A stretch of DNA of 64,000 nucleotides from an uncultured Microbulbifer sp. (lineage in GTDB: Bacteria > Pseudomonadota > Gammaproteobacteria > Pseudomonadales > Cellvibrionaceae), in NCBI RefSeq assembly GCF_947504145.1, contig NZ_CANNGQ010000001.1, positions 1,048,737 through 1,112,736 of the forward strand. Reading direction: 5' to 3'. The position numbers and the translations under genes are program-made. A model generated the notes under the pieces. That model saw only the letters and a program-made list of their open reading frames with translations. It did not search any database and was not told the DNA's origin. Positions 8,752 to 17,352 of this stretch are shown piece after piece. The first letter of the stretch is position 1, and every line of letters begins with the position of its first letter.

Positions 8752-11706
8752 TTAGAAGTCGTAGCGAGCTACCAGGCTGAAGTAGCGCGCCTCAACTCGC
8801 GATTGTGCAATACCGTAATCAGGGTTCAGCTGACCGTTGTATGTGCGCGACTCTTCAACATCCAGTGCCGCGTCATCATTCAAGAGGTTATACACCGTAC
8901 CTTTTACCATCAGGTCACCATCGAAGAGTGGCTGGGTGTAGGTAAGAGACAGATCAAGTTGTTTTACCCACGGAAGATTCCCCTTGCTACCTCGATTGGC
9001 TGGGTTTCCATTCTCATCATAAAAGGAAGCCTCACCGTAGTAACGGCTAATACAATCACTCCACGGGCTACCTTCGGCGCAACTATCTACGCCCTCAGGA
9101 TGCACACTGAAATAACTTTTTGGCCGCCCCGAAACAACCGAGGTGACCAAACCCAAAGTCAAGTTATCCGAGATATCATAAAATCCGTTCAGCTTGAGAG
9201 CATGGCGGTGATCATTGGGCAGGTCGCCGTAGCCGTGATCCATCAAGTCCGCGTAATCATAGGACGTAGTCCAGCCCGGATCGGCCTGATCATTGTCGGT
9301 ACGTACCAGACCTTCGGTATTGCCATAGCTGTGTGACCAGGTATAGGAAGCATCCAGGAACATGCGATCAGAAACCTGACCTCGCAGGCTGGTCTCCAAT
9401 GCCACGTAACGCCGGCTCGGATCTGGCAGCGCCAAGTCATCGGCGGTAAGCTTAACGTTGTCTACTTGACCATCTTTGTTGAAGTCATAGCTGATTTCCA
9501 TGTCTTCACCAGGATTCATCAGCACGTAAAAGCTCGATTGGTCCGTCTTGTTTTCGATGCCCATTTCAGCAAGTCGGTTCGCGAGAACGGGCCCGACGTC
9601 AGTATCTTCAATGGAGCGTTTCAGATCGCGGTATACACCTCGTACGCCAACGACCATACTGTCGAATACCAGAGACTCGAACCCAGCGGTAAACTCATCC
9701 GCATACATGCCTTCCAGATTAGCACTGGCGACCAGATTGGCGTCCACAATGCCGTTTTGACGAATGTAGCCACTCAACTGTTCACCACGACTGGGGGAAC
9801 CATCATCGAGTAACACTGCGCGACCGTCGCCATCCACCTCGTCCAGCGCGTAATACTCGAAATATTCACGGGAAGCCGAACCCTGGGTGATATTCATGTT
9901 CGTAGAAACAGGCTGATAATAACGGCCGAAAGTAGCAAAGACCTTGGTGTTACCGTCCCCATTCACATCGTAGATAGCCTGCAGCCGCGGCGAGAAGCCA
10001 GCAGCGTCGACAAACAGGTTGCCATCGCTCGCCGTATTTTCAAATTGCTCGTAGCGGCCGCCCAAATTCAAGGTCAGGCTATCTGTCACCGACCAGGAAT
10101 CCTGCAGATAGAACGCCTTTGCAGTTACATCCGAATTCGTCAAGCGTGTGCGCACACGGCGCTCAATGACATCCATTCCCGGCGCCAAGTCCGACCCGTC
10201 TCTTTCTGCTGTAACTTCCTGACGCCACCAACCCAGGTTGTCGTCATAGCCATTTGGTGTCGAGAAGAAGTAGACATCAACACTGTTGTAGTCGATGCCA
10301 GCCTTCAACGAATGATTCAAAAGCTCATAGCTTAAATCCAGACGCAATTGATCGCGGGTGTAATCCTCCTCACCTACAGTCGAATCACTGTGACTGCTAA
10401 TATTTGTACAGCTAGCGCGGCAGTCCTGTACCGACGGCAAGTCGCTCACTGCGGCATTAAAGATTGACTCCTGGGTACGCCCGGCAACAACGTCCACCAT
10501 CATTGCATCAGTTAGCTGACCGTTGTAGTGAAAGCCGTATACGCTACCGCCCTCACGTGTGGCTGTCACACCCTTGAAGTCGTTAATACTGTTCGATTCC
10601 GGATCGTAGCCGAAATTATTCCGTCTACCGTCTTCTTCGTTGTTGATCGCAGTCAGATCGACACTGTGATTCTCGTTAATGTACCAATCAAGGCGTACGA
10701 GCCAGCGGTCTTCTTCTCGCTCCCGGTCGTAATAAGTTTTATCAAATACCCACTGATCTTTGGTCGTACGTGGCGCGTACAAGGCGTAGAAAAATGCCTT
10801 GTCGGGCACAATCGGGCCACTCGCCCAGAATTGTGTTTCTGTGAACGACTCGCCACTTTGCTCAGTGTTTATTTCGTAGTCACCGCTGACTCGACGCACC
10901 GATTTATGTTGCGCGTGTGTCGAATTTGGATCAAATCGAACCTGGGTACCAAAGTTGAAGTCGTTGTCACCAGAGTGAGACACCGCATTGACGATACCAC
11001 CCAAGGCACCGCCATATTCGGGATCTAACGCGCCGGTTTTTACCTGTGTCTGACTGATGGCTTCCCATGGCAACGCGATGGATCCGAGCCCGGTCTTGAT
11101 GTTTGATACATTCAGGCCGTTCAGGTAGTACCCATTTTCTGCCGCCGACGCGCCGCCGAAACTGGATGCACCGTTAAAACTCGGGCCGCCCGGTTGTACT
11201 ACGCCGGGCGCCAACTGCGCCATTGCTTCGAAACCGGTATTTACCGGTAGCATTTGCAGCTTTTCCTGAGTAATCACCACACCGGCGGTGGAGGAGCCGG
11301 TATCCACCGGGCGACGCATGGTGCCCGTGACCTCAACAATCTCCAGTACCCCTCCAGACGCATCACCAGGCGCCGCGAGAGTACCGTCGAATACGACAGC
11401 CTGCCCCACCTGCACCAGTACATCCGGCGCAGTGACGCTGTCATAGCCGTCTTTCTCGAAGCTCAGAGTGTATTCGCCAACCGGCAAATTGCGCAGGTTG
11501 TACTCCCCTTTCGCGTTTGTGGTCACGGTGCGTGTGACGCCTTTACCCATATGGGTAACGGTAATCTCAGCCCCGGCAAGCGCCTGCCCGCTGGCACTGA
11601 CGACCTGACCTTTGAGTGAGCCGCCCGATGTGTCTGCGGCGAGAACACTGGTACTCGCCAGGGTAGCGCTGATAGCCAAGGCCAGCAGCTTCTTTTTGAT
11701 CTCCAT
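8752..11706 (-). CDS. TonB-dependent receptor with N-terminal carboxypeptidase-regulatory-like domain (Oar-like)
   Basis: A 984-residue outer-membrane receptor with a signal peptide (KKKLLALAISATLASTSVLAA). Residues about 28-110 form a carboxypeptidase-regulatory-like Ig fold (GGSLKGQVVSASGQALAGAEITV, then GEYNLRNLPVGEYTLSFEKDGY). The plug has the VEVTGTMRR and YGGALGGIVNAVSHSG stretches, and the barrel ends with aromatic SLVARYDF. This architecture is that of Oar-like receptors, which in marine gammaproteobacteria often accompany protease and peptide-use genes. It diverges from the POT transporter across a 180-base region carrying regulon-like sites. Peptide import is inferred. Confidence 0.9.
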   Translation of the reverse strand: MEIKKKLLALAISATLASTSVLAADTSGGSLKGQVVSASGQALAGAEITVTHMGKGVTRTVTTNAKGEYNLRNLPVGEYTLSFEKDGYDSVTAPDVLVQVGQAVVFDGTLAAPGDASGGVLEIVEVTGTMRRPVDTGSSTAGVVITQEKLQMLPVNTGFEAMAQLAPGVVQPGGPSFNGASSFGGASAAENGYYLNGLNVSNIKTGLGSIALPWEAISQTQVKTGALDPEYGGALGGIVNAVSHSGDNDFNFGTQVRFDPNSTHAQHKSVRRVSGDYEINTEQSGESFTETQFWASGPIVPDKAFFYALYAPRTTKDQWVFDKTYYDREREEDRWLVRLDWYINENHSVDLTAINNEEDGRRNNFGYDPESNSINDFKGVTATREGGSVYGFHYNGQLTDAMMVDVVAGRTQESIFNAAVSDLPSVQDCRASCTNISSHSDSTVGEEDYTRDQLRLDLSYELLNHSLKAGIDYNSVDVYFFSTPNGYDDNLGWWRQEVTAERDGSDLAPGMDVIERRVRTRLTNSDVTAKAFYLQDSWSVTDSLTLNLGGRYEQFENTASDGNLFVDAAGFSPRLQAIYDVNGDGNTKVFATFGRYYQPVSTNMNITQGSASREYFEYYALDEVDGDGRAVLLDDGSPSRGEQLSGYIRQNGIVDANLVASANLEGMYADEFTAGFESLVFDSMVVGVRGVYRDLKRSIEDTDVGPVLANRLAEMGIENKTDQSSFYVLMNPGEDMEISYDFNKDGQVDNVKLTADDLALPDPSRRYVALETSLRGQVSDRMFLDASYTWSHSYGNTEGLVRTDNDQADPGWTTSYDYADLMDHGYGDLPNDHRHALKLNGFYDISDNLTLGLVTSVVSGRPKSYFSVHPEGVDSCAEGSPWSDCISRYYGEASFYDENGNPANRGSKGNLPWVKQLDLSLTYTQPLFDGDLMVKGTVYNLLNDDAALDVEESRTYNGQLNPDYGIAQSRVEARYFSLVARYDF

Positions 11707-11769
11707 GGTCTCTTAACCCTCTTTCCTATTTGTATATCAATAGTTTCGTTATCTATTGCTTCGTTACTT

Positions 11770-11793
11770 ATTTTTAGGTGCGCACCAAATATC
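11770..11793. promoter_or_regulatory. Regulon-like palindrome upstream of TonB receptor 2
   Basis: The centre GGTGCGCACC is a perfect 10-bp palindrome identical to operator A over GTGCGCAC, flanked by AT-rich arms (ATTTTTA and AAATATC). It lies 64 bases upstream of the minus-strand receptor start. A degenerate overlapping site (ending GCAATATCAA at 11810) adjoins it. Confidence 0.5.
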
Positions 11794-11814
11794 TTTGCAC
11801 GCAATATCAACTAA

Positions 11815-11838
11815 AACATATTGTGTGTACAATAACAA
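11815..11838. promoter_or_regulatory. Regulon operator C upstream of POT transporter
   Basis: This site matches operator A at 18 of 24 positions, with the right arm ACAATAACAA identical. TATTGT at 11819-11824 lies 18 bases after TTGCAC (11795-11800), giving a plausible sigma-70 promoter whose -10 is inside the operator. The POT start codon is 48 bases downstream. Confidence 0.75.
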
Positions 11839-11886
11839 CAAATTGCCACAGCACACAGATTGGCCGAAAACAATAAAGAGGAAGTC

Positions 11887-13266
11887 ATGACGCAGGTTTC
11901 AACGGAGCTAAATGAATCAGTAGCCATAGGGAAGCAATCGGAAAGCGGAAGCTATTTCCCATCAAGTTTCTATGTCGCCAACGTGATGGAAATCTTTGAG
12001 CGGCTGGCCTGGTACGGCTTCTTTACCCTGTCCTCCCTTTATATGACCAACAGTGTGATGCAAGGCGGGCTGGGGTTTAGCGATACGCAACGTGGCACCA
12101 TTCAGGGCGTGATCCCTTTTCTGCTGTACCTGCTGCCGGTATTTACCGGTGCTCTGGGGGATCGCTACGGCTACAAACGCATGTTTTTCATCGCCTTCGC
12201 GATCATGACGCCCGGCTACTATCTGCTCGGCCAGGTATCCGGTTTCTGGTCATTTTTCGCGATTCTGTTGTTTGTTGCCGTGGGCGCAGCCGTCTTCAAA
12301 CCCCTGGTATTGGCGACGGTCAGCCGGTCCACCAATAACCAGAACCGCGCTTTGGGATTCGGCATTTTCTACACCATGATCAATGTGGGCGGCTTTGTGG
12401 GCCCGGTAGTGGCCGGCATTGTGAAGGATGTCAGCTGGGATTGGGTCTTCTCCGTCGCCGCCTGCTGGATTGCGGTCAACTTCCTGCTACTGCTGTTTTA
12501 TCGAGAGCCCTCCCCCACTGTAAACGGATCATCGGCTACGGAAACCGCAACACAACAAAGCGTATTGAAAGACATTGCACGGGTACTGAAGAACCGCCAG
12601 TTTGTGCTGTACCTGCTGATCATGTCCGGGTTCTGGGCCTGCTATAACCAGCTGTTTTTGACTCTGCCTCTCTACATTCGGGACTTCGTAGACACCGCAC
12701 CATTGCTGGCCAAGGTCGCACTATTCAGTCCGTCTATCGCCAGCACCATCAGCGAAGGTAGCTCAGGTCAAATCAGCCCGGAATTCATTACCGCGTTTAA
12801 CTTCGGCAGCATTCTGATCTTACAGATTGGCATCAGCCAACTGAGCAAACGTTTTGCGTCCCTGCACGTTTTGGTTGCCGGCACCTGTGTCATGGCCGCG
12901 AGCTTTCTGTGGATGGGTTTCGGCCCGGCGGTGGGCGGCATCGGTATTGTGTTGGCGGTAATCGCATTCTCCGTGGGAGAAATGCTCACCTCCCCGAAAA
13001 GCCAGGAGTACGTTGCCGAGTCCATGCCGTCCACCCAGGCTGCGCTGTTTATGGGGTACTACTTTCTTTCCATGGCTGTGGGTTTCCTTGTCGCTGGTCT
13101 ACTTTCTGGGTGGGGCTATGGATACCTGGCAAAAACCCTCGGGCGGCCAGATTGGATGTGGGGCGGCTTCGCCGCACTCTCAATCTGCTGCGCCAGCGCT
13201 CTGCTCTGGTACCACCGGCGACTGCTGAATATTCCACGCCACAAGCGTTCACAGCACGCGAGTTAG
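11887..13266 (+). CDS. POT-family proton-dependent oligopeptide symporter
   Basis: About 459 residues and 12 or more predicted membrane segments. The first helix carries EIFERLAWYG, the ExxER proton-coupling motif of POT (PTR2) transporters. The loop GALGDRYGYKR and FYTMINVGGFVGP match the other POT signatures. The start at 11887 is preceded by AGAGGAAG; an upstream TTG-initiated extension (11860) lacks such a site. The following M24 peptidase begins 31 bases later, so they probably form an operon: import of di- and tripeptides coupled to cleavage of Xaa-Pro bonds. The operator at 11815 suggests control with the collagenase and hydroxyproline genes. Substrate (Gly-Pro-Hyp-like peptides) is inferred. 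Confidence 0.9.
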   Translation: MTQVSTELNESVAIGKQSESGSYFPSSFYVANVMEIFERLAWYGFFTLSSLYMTNSVMQGGLGFSDTQRGTIQGVIPFLLYLLPVFTGALGDRYGYKRMFFIAFAIMTPGYYLLGQVSGFWSFFAILLFVAVGAAVFKPLVLATVSRSTNNQNRALGFGIFYTMINVGGFVGPVVAGIVKDVSWDWVFSVAACWIAVNFLLLLFYREPSPTVNGSSATETATQQSVLKDIARVLKNRQFVLYLLIMSGFWACYNQLFLTLPLYIRDFVDTAPLLAKVALFSPSIASTISEGSSGQISPEFITAFNFGSILILQIGISQLSKRFASLHVLVAGTCVMAASFLWMGFGPAVGGIGIVLAVIAFSVGEMLTSPKSQEYVAESMPSTQAALFMGYYFLSMAVGFLVAGLLSGWGYGYLAKTLGRPDWMWGGFAALSICCASALLWYHRRLLNIPRHKRSQHAS

Positions 13267-13297
13267 ATAAATACGTAATAAATTAGAAAGGTAGGAT

Positions 13298-14419
13298 ATG
13301 ACCCGGTTACAAAATCTTCAGAAAACCTTCTTTGGACTTGGTATCGACGGCCTGCTGGTAACCAGTATGCCCAACATCCGCTATCTGTCCGGCTTTGCCA
13401 GCGACGAGCAAGGGGTTGCCAGCCTGCTGGTTGCGCGAGACAACGCCTACGTGATTACCGATTACCGTTTTGGTGAGCAGGCCGAGGAGCAATGCATCGG
13501 CAACGGGCTAGAGGTCATCGTGCGCGACCGCAGCAGGGAAAGCCTGGGGCAAACCATTCGACGCTTGTCCCGCGGGGCCGAAGTCAGCCGCCTGGGCTTT
13601 GAGCGGGACCACATCAGCTACAGTCAATGGCAGTCCATCGCGGTGGATTTACGGTTGGATCCGGAGTGCTTCAAACCGCTCAGCGGGGTTGTGGAAATGC
13701 TGCGTCGGGTAAAAGACGTTACTGAGCTGCAACACATGCGCAAGGCTGGCCAGGTAGCCGACGCATCACTGGAGCAGTTATTGAGCAATTTGCGCCCGGG
13801 TATGAGTGAACGTGAAGCGGCGGTGATACTGGAGCAGGCACTGAGCGCGCGGGGATCGGAAGGTGTCGCCTTCCCGACAATTTTTGCTTCGGGCCCGCGC
13901 AGCTCCCGCCCCCACGGCATGCCCTCGGATCGGGTATTGCGCAAAGGTGACATGATCACCATCGACTTTGGCGCGGTGATAGAAGGCTACCGCTCAGATA
14001 TGACCCGTACAGTGGTTCTCGGCAAGGCCAGCGAACAGCAGCGCGAAGTATATGCGTTGGTTCAGGAGGCTCAGCAATTAGGACTCAACAGCGTAGCTGC
14101 GGGTCTGCCGTGCTGCGAACCGGCAAACATGGTGGCAGACTTTCTTGCTCAGAGTCCCTATGCGCGTTTTGCCGGCGACGGCCTGGGCCATGCAATCGGG
14201 CTTGAGACCCACGAAAAGCCCTACTTCACCGCCAGCGACGACTCGATCATTGAGCCCGGTTTTGTGATGACCGTAGAACCCGGAATCTATATTCCGGGCT
14301 GGGGAGGCGTGCGTATCGAAGACGATATTCTGGTGAAAGCCGAGGGAATTGAATTGCTGACCAACTTCACCCGAGACCTTATTGAAATCCCGCTGCAAAG
14401 CGCTACCGAAAGCGCTTGA
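13298..14419 (+). CDS. M24-family Xaa-Pro aminopeptidase/dipeptidase
   Basis: A 373-residue cytoplasmic pita-bread-fold metallopeptidase. The dinuclear metal ligands are visible in order: Asp in TIDFGAVIEGYRSDMTRTV (two Asp), His in GLGHAIGLETHE, Glu in TVEPGIYI, and Glu in GVRIEDDILV. The N-terminal creatinase-like domain spans about residues 1-130. Length and layout match bacterial Xaa-Pro peptidases of the YpdF/PepQ-short type rather than long E. coli PepP. It follows the POT gene by 31 bases with GAAAGGTAGG upstream of its ATG. Hydrolysis of imported peptides with Pro or Hyp at the second position is inferred from context. Confidence 0.9.
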   Translation: MTRLQNLQKTFFGLGIDGLLVTSMPNIRYLSGFASDEQGVASLLVARDNAYVITDYRFGEQAEEQCIGNGLEVIVRDRSRESLGQTIRRLSRGAEVSRLGFERDHISYSQWQSIAVDLRLDPECFKPLSGVVEMLRRVKDVTELQHMRKAGQVADASLEQLLSNLRPGMSEREAAVILEQALSARGSEGVAFPTIFASGPRSSRPHGMPSDRVLRKGDMITIDFGAVIEGYRSDMTRTVVLGKASEQQREVYALVQEAQQLGLNSVAAGLPCCEPANMVADFLAQSPYARFAGDGLGHAIGLETHEKPYFTASDDSIIEPGFVMTVEPGIYIPGWGGVRIEDDILVKAEGIELLTNFTRDLIEIPLQSATESA

Positions 14420-15686
14420 TGGAAAATGGGGAAAGGTCGATTTCCGGGGCCTTTCCTTCCATCTGGTCCGCGATCAGCTCAGCGGTAATTGCCGCCTGCG
14501 TCAGCCCCAGGTGCTGGTGACCAAAGGCAAAGCTGACTCGCGGGTTATCCGGCGCGGTGCCGAGTACTGGCAGTGAATCCGGAATGGATGGACGGAATCC
14601 CATCCAGCGTTGGGCATCTTTATTATGAATACCCGGCAACAATGACTGCGCGTGTTCAAACAGAATATCTGCGCGGGCGTAATTGGGAGCCGCCTCCAAT
14701 CCACCCAACTCTACCGTACCTGCCAAACGCAATCCCTCCTCCATCGGCGTCATCACAAACGAGCGCTCGAAGGAAACCAAGGGCCTGGACAGGTTACACC
14801 CGGCCTCCGGCAACATCAGGTGATAACCGCGCTCGGTATCCAGCGGGACCTTATAGCCAAGTTGTTCTGCAAGAGTTTTTGACCAGGCGCCGGTGGCAAT
14901 GACAATCTGTTCGGCGGCGATGCTAGCGCCACCGCTCAGGCGTATCTCCGTGGAATCCGCGGTGCGCCGCAAGCCCACGACTTCCTCTCGTAAAATCTCT
15001 CCACCATTCTGCACAAAAACATCGGCCAGCGCCGTTACCAGCCGGAATGGATTGCTGGTGTGTGCAGTCCGCGGGAAAAACAAGCCGCCGGCCACGCCAC
15101 TGCCAAGAGCGGGCTCCATCTCTCGAATTTGAGCCGCGGATAAAGCCTCAATCTCAACCCCGAAACTTCGGAGTAGTTCAACGGTCGTCTGATTGCGTTG
15201 TTCAGAGTCTGGACGCTCGTATACCGTGAGCGCCCCGCGCTTGGTCATCAGATCTGTCAAACCAGTGCGCCCCAGCAACCGGTCATAGCTTTCTATGGAG
15301 CGGCCGTTGAGGGCACGTAGGTGTTGGCAGGAGCGTGCAACATTCCCCGGTGCAGCCGCCATCGCAAAGCGCATCAGCCACGGCAAAATTTTATGAAAAT
15401 ACCCCCATTGAATAGACAGGGGGCCCAGCGGATCCATCAGCAGGCGGGGAACCGACAACAGGGTTTTCATATTCGCGAGTGGCAGTACCACATCCGTAGC
15501 AAAGTGCCCGGCATTTCCGTAGGAGCAGCCGCGCCCGGGAGGTTCCCGGTCGATCAATGTGACCTTGTGCCCCCGGTGTTGCAATTGCTCGGCAATCGCA
15601 ACACCGACAATGCCGGCTCCGACAACGACTACGGGGCGAATTCCATTGTTGTATTGTTTTTCAGACATAGTATGCATTCTGACCAT
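14403..15686 (-). CDS. lhpB: FAD-dependent D-amino-acid (cis-4-hydroxy-D-proline) dehydrogenase
   Basis: A DadA-like flavoprotein of up to 427 residues. The N-terminal dinucleotide fold is VVVVGAGIVGVAIAEQL, followed by the DadA-like CSYGNAGHF, and the C-terminal FAD contact is MGFRPSIPDSLPVLG. In the hydroxyproline pathway this class oxidises cis-4-hydroxy-D-proline to pyrroline-4-hydroxy-2-carboxylate and passes electrons to the respiratory chain. It starts 10 bases after the pepQ stop codon, so it is co-transcribed. The start is uncertain: ATG codons at 15686, 15677 and 15668 are in frame, none with a clear Shine-Dalgarno. Its 3' end overlaps the 3' end of the convergent M24 gene by 17 bases. 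A generic D-amino-acid dehydrogenase cannot be excluded without context. Confidence 0.88.
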   Translation of the reverse strand: MVRMHTMSEKQYNNGIRPVVVVGAGIVGVAIAEQLQHRGHKVTLIDREPPGRGCSYGNAGHFATDVVLPLANMKTLLSVPRLLMDPLGPLSIQWGYFHKILPWLMRFAMAAAPGNVARSCQHLRALNGRSIESYDRLLGRTGLTDLMTKRGALTVYERPDSEQRNQTTVELLRSFGVEIEALSAAQIREMEPALGSGVAGGLFFPRTAHTSNPFRLVTALADVFVQNGGEILREEVVGLRRTADSTEIRLSGGASIAAEQIVIATGAWSKTLAEQLGYKVPLDTERGYHLMLPEAGCNLSRPLVSFERSFVMTPMEEGLRLAGTVELGGLEAAPNYARADILFEHAQSLLPGIHNKDAQRWMGFRPSIPDSLPVLGTAPDNPRVSFAFGHQHLGLTQAAITAELIADQMEGKAPEIDLSPFSIKRFR

Positions 15687-15696
15687 TCAACGGAGC

Positions 15697-17091
15697 TTAA
15701 TCGACGGCATCCAGAGTTTTTACTGGAGAGGCGCCCACTTTGAGCGCCTTTACACCAGTTTCCCGGGCAATTGCCGCAAAGGCATCTCTGGATTGGTTTT
15801 CAACACGGTCCTCATGCACCAGCAGGCAGTCTTCCACACGTACACCGCCGTACTTTTTAAAGGCGTCGATTTTCTCCCAGTTGACCTTGTAGCTGTGCTT
15901 ACTTCTCGACAACTCGCCCAGTAGCATATCCATAAAGTAGATGCCGGGTTCAATGGTCAATGCCTGCCCCGCTTCAATGTTTCTCGCCATTCGCAAATAG
16001 GGTGCCCGCGGGTCGCGAAGGCGTGGGCGCTCTCTGGGTGCCATCAGGTAGCCGCCCACATCGTGTACCTGCAGGCCAATAAAGTGCCCGAGGCCACAGG
16101 GGAAAAAGACACCGGTAATACCTTCGCTGACCATATCCTTCGGCGACATCATCACAAAATCAAAGTCCCTCAGAATACATGCGATTAAATAATGGGCTCG
16201 CCAGTGTAAGTCGGCAAAGTTCTGGCCAATAGACACCTCGGCCACCAATGTCTGTTGCACCTGGTCCAGCGCTTCCAGAAGCTGCGCATACTCTCCGGAC
16301 CGGAAAGCATAGCTGCGCGTAATATCACTGGCATAGCCCAGATAATCCGCGCCCGCATCGATCACCAGAGAGTGTATCTCGGAGGGGGTCATTTTTTCCC
16401 GTTCCGCGCCGTGATAGTGCAGTACAGAGCTATGGGAGTTGACCGCGACAATATTTCCGTAAGGCAGCTCCGCTTCCAACACCCCTGCCCCCGTTAGATA
16501 GGCGTGATGTATGTCCAGCTCGGTGCCGCCAACCATAAACACTTCGCCCGCTGCCAGGTGTCCCGCAGCACTGCGGCGGTTCGCCCGGCGCAGGCACTCC
16601 CCTTCATACTCGGTCTTGTAGGCGCGGTGGTAATGCAGCTCGTCAATCAGAACGCTGGGATTCACCTGAGACTTGGGTAACTCCGGGAGACAAGTGGCAT
16701 CTTCGGCAATCAATGCACAACGATCAGTGTCACCGGCGAGCGCACTGATGACATCGTCAAACGATGTGGCCAGTTGGATATCAAATGTTTCCGTCCAATA
16801 ACCCTTTGGATCCGCTGGAGGCTTGTGCCAGTAGTCTTCTGGCTGGAAATAGATCAAACGGGCCTTTTCCCCGAGGCGAAAATCGATGGCGCACTGCGGA
16901 TGCTCCAGTAGTGGAACCCAGTGTTTGAAATGGGGGTTCACTTTGAAGGTGTAGTGGTTGTCGTCCAGGAACGGCAGTTTGGGCGCACCAGAGTAGATTA
17001 CCACCCGGTTATAGCCATGAAATTCCATCGCCCGCGTATGACGCCGAACGATTTCCTCAATATGTCGTTGATACAGGTTGGCTAATGACAT
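15697..17091 (-). CDS. pepQ: Xaa-Pro dipeptidase (prolidase)
   Basis: A 464-residue M24 prolidase close in size to E. coli PepQ (443). Metal ligands are visible: the two Asp in VIDAGADYLGYASDITRSY, His in GLGHFIGLQVHD, Glu in TIEPGIYF and Glu in VRVEDCLLV. PepQ hydrolyses dipeptides with C-terminal Pro or Hyp, the end products of collagen breakdown (Gly-Pro, Ala-Hyp). It is divergent from lhpC across a 260-base region with a shared palindromic operator, and lhpB follows it closely. A purine-rich GGGGGAG lies just upstream of the start. Together with the gene at 13298 it gives the locus two proline-specific M24 enzymes of different length classes. Confidence 0.92.
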   Translation of the reverse strand: MSLANLYQRHIEEIVRRHTRAMEFHGYNRVVIYSGAPKLPFLDDNHYTFKVNPHFKHWVPLLEHPQCAIDFRLGEKARLIYFQPEDYWHKPPADPKGYWTETFDIQLATSFDDVISALAGDTDRCALIAEDATCLPELPKSQVNPSVLIDELHYHRAYKTEYEGECLRRANRRSAAGHLAAGEVFMVGGTELDIHHAYLTGAGVLEAELPYGNIVAVNSHSSVLHYHGAEREKMTPSEIHSLVIDAGADYLGYASDITRSYAFRSGEYAQLLEALDQVQQTLVAEVSIGQNFADLHWRAHYLIACILRDFDFVMMSPKDMVSEGITGVFFPCGLGHFIGLQVHDVGGYLMAPRERPRLRDPRAPYLRMARNIEAGQALTIEPGIYFMDMLLGELSRSKHSYKVNWEKIDAFKKYGGVRVEDCLLVHEDRVENQSRDAFAAIARETGVKALKVGASPVKTLDAVD

Positions 17092-17203
17092 CGGTGCTCT
17101 CCCCCAGAATGGTTCGCAAGAATTGCTTCAGAAAATTGGTTGTTATGTGTCTTCAGCCATTCCCGGCATTTCGTCTCTGCGCCAGCAAATAACGAAATTT
17201 CGG

Positions 17204-17233
17204 TTGACAGCCTTTGAAAACTTTATTTATTGT
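17204..17233 (+). promoter_or_regulatory. Promoter for the lhpC-lhpG-lhpA operon
   Basis: A consensus -35 TTGACA (17204-17209) is followed after 18 bases by TATTGT (17228-17233). The -10 lies inside the palindromic operator at 17222-17245, so a bound repressor would block polymerase. Predicted start near 17240, leaving a leader of about 110 bases before lhpC. Confidence 0.65.
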
Positions 17234-17245
17234 ACACAATAACAA
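17222..17245. promoter_or_regulatory. Regulon operator D between pepQ and lhpC
   Basis: This site matches operator A at 17 of 24 positions and has the identical right arm ACAATAACAA. The centre TTATTGT-AC-ACAATAA is itself a near-perfect palindrome with a gap of two instead of four between arms. It sits in the divergent region, 130 bases upstream of pepQ and 107 bases upstream of lhpC, and may control both. Confidence 0.75.
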
Positions 17246-17352
17246 CTAAGCGCAAAGGGCTTTTTCACAACTTTCCCGGAAAGAGCTTGAATCGAGGCCT
17301 GATCGGCCTTTGTGCCATTCACAACAAACCACGACCATGATGAGGAAGTCAC

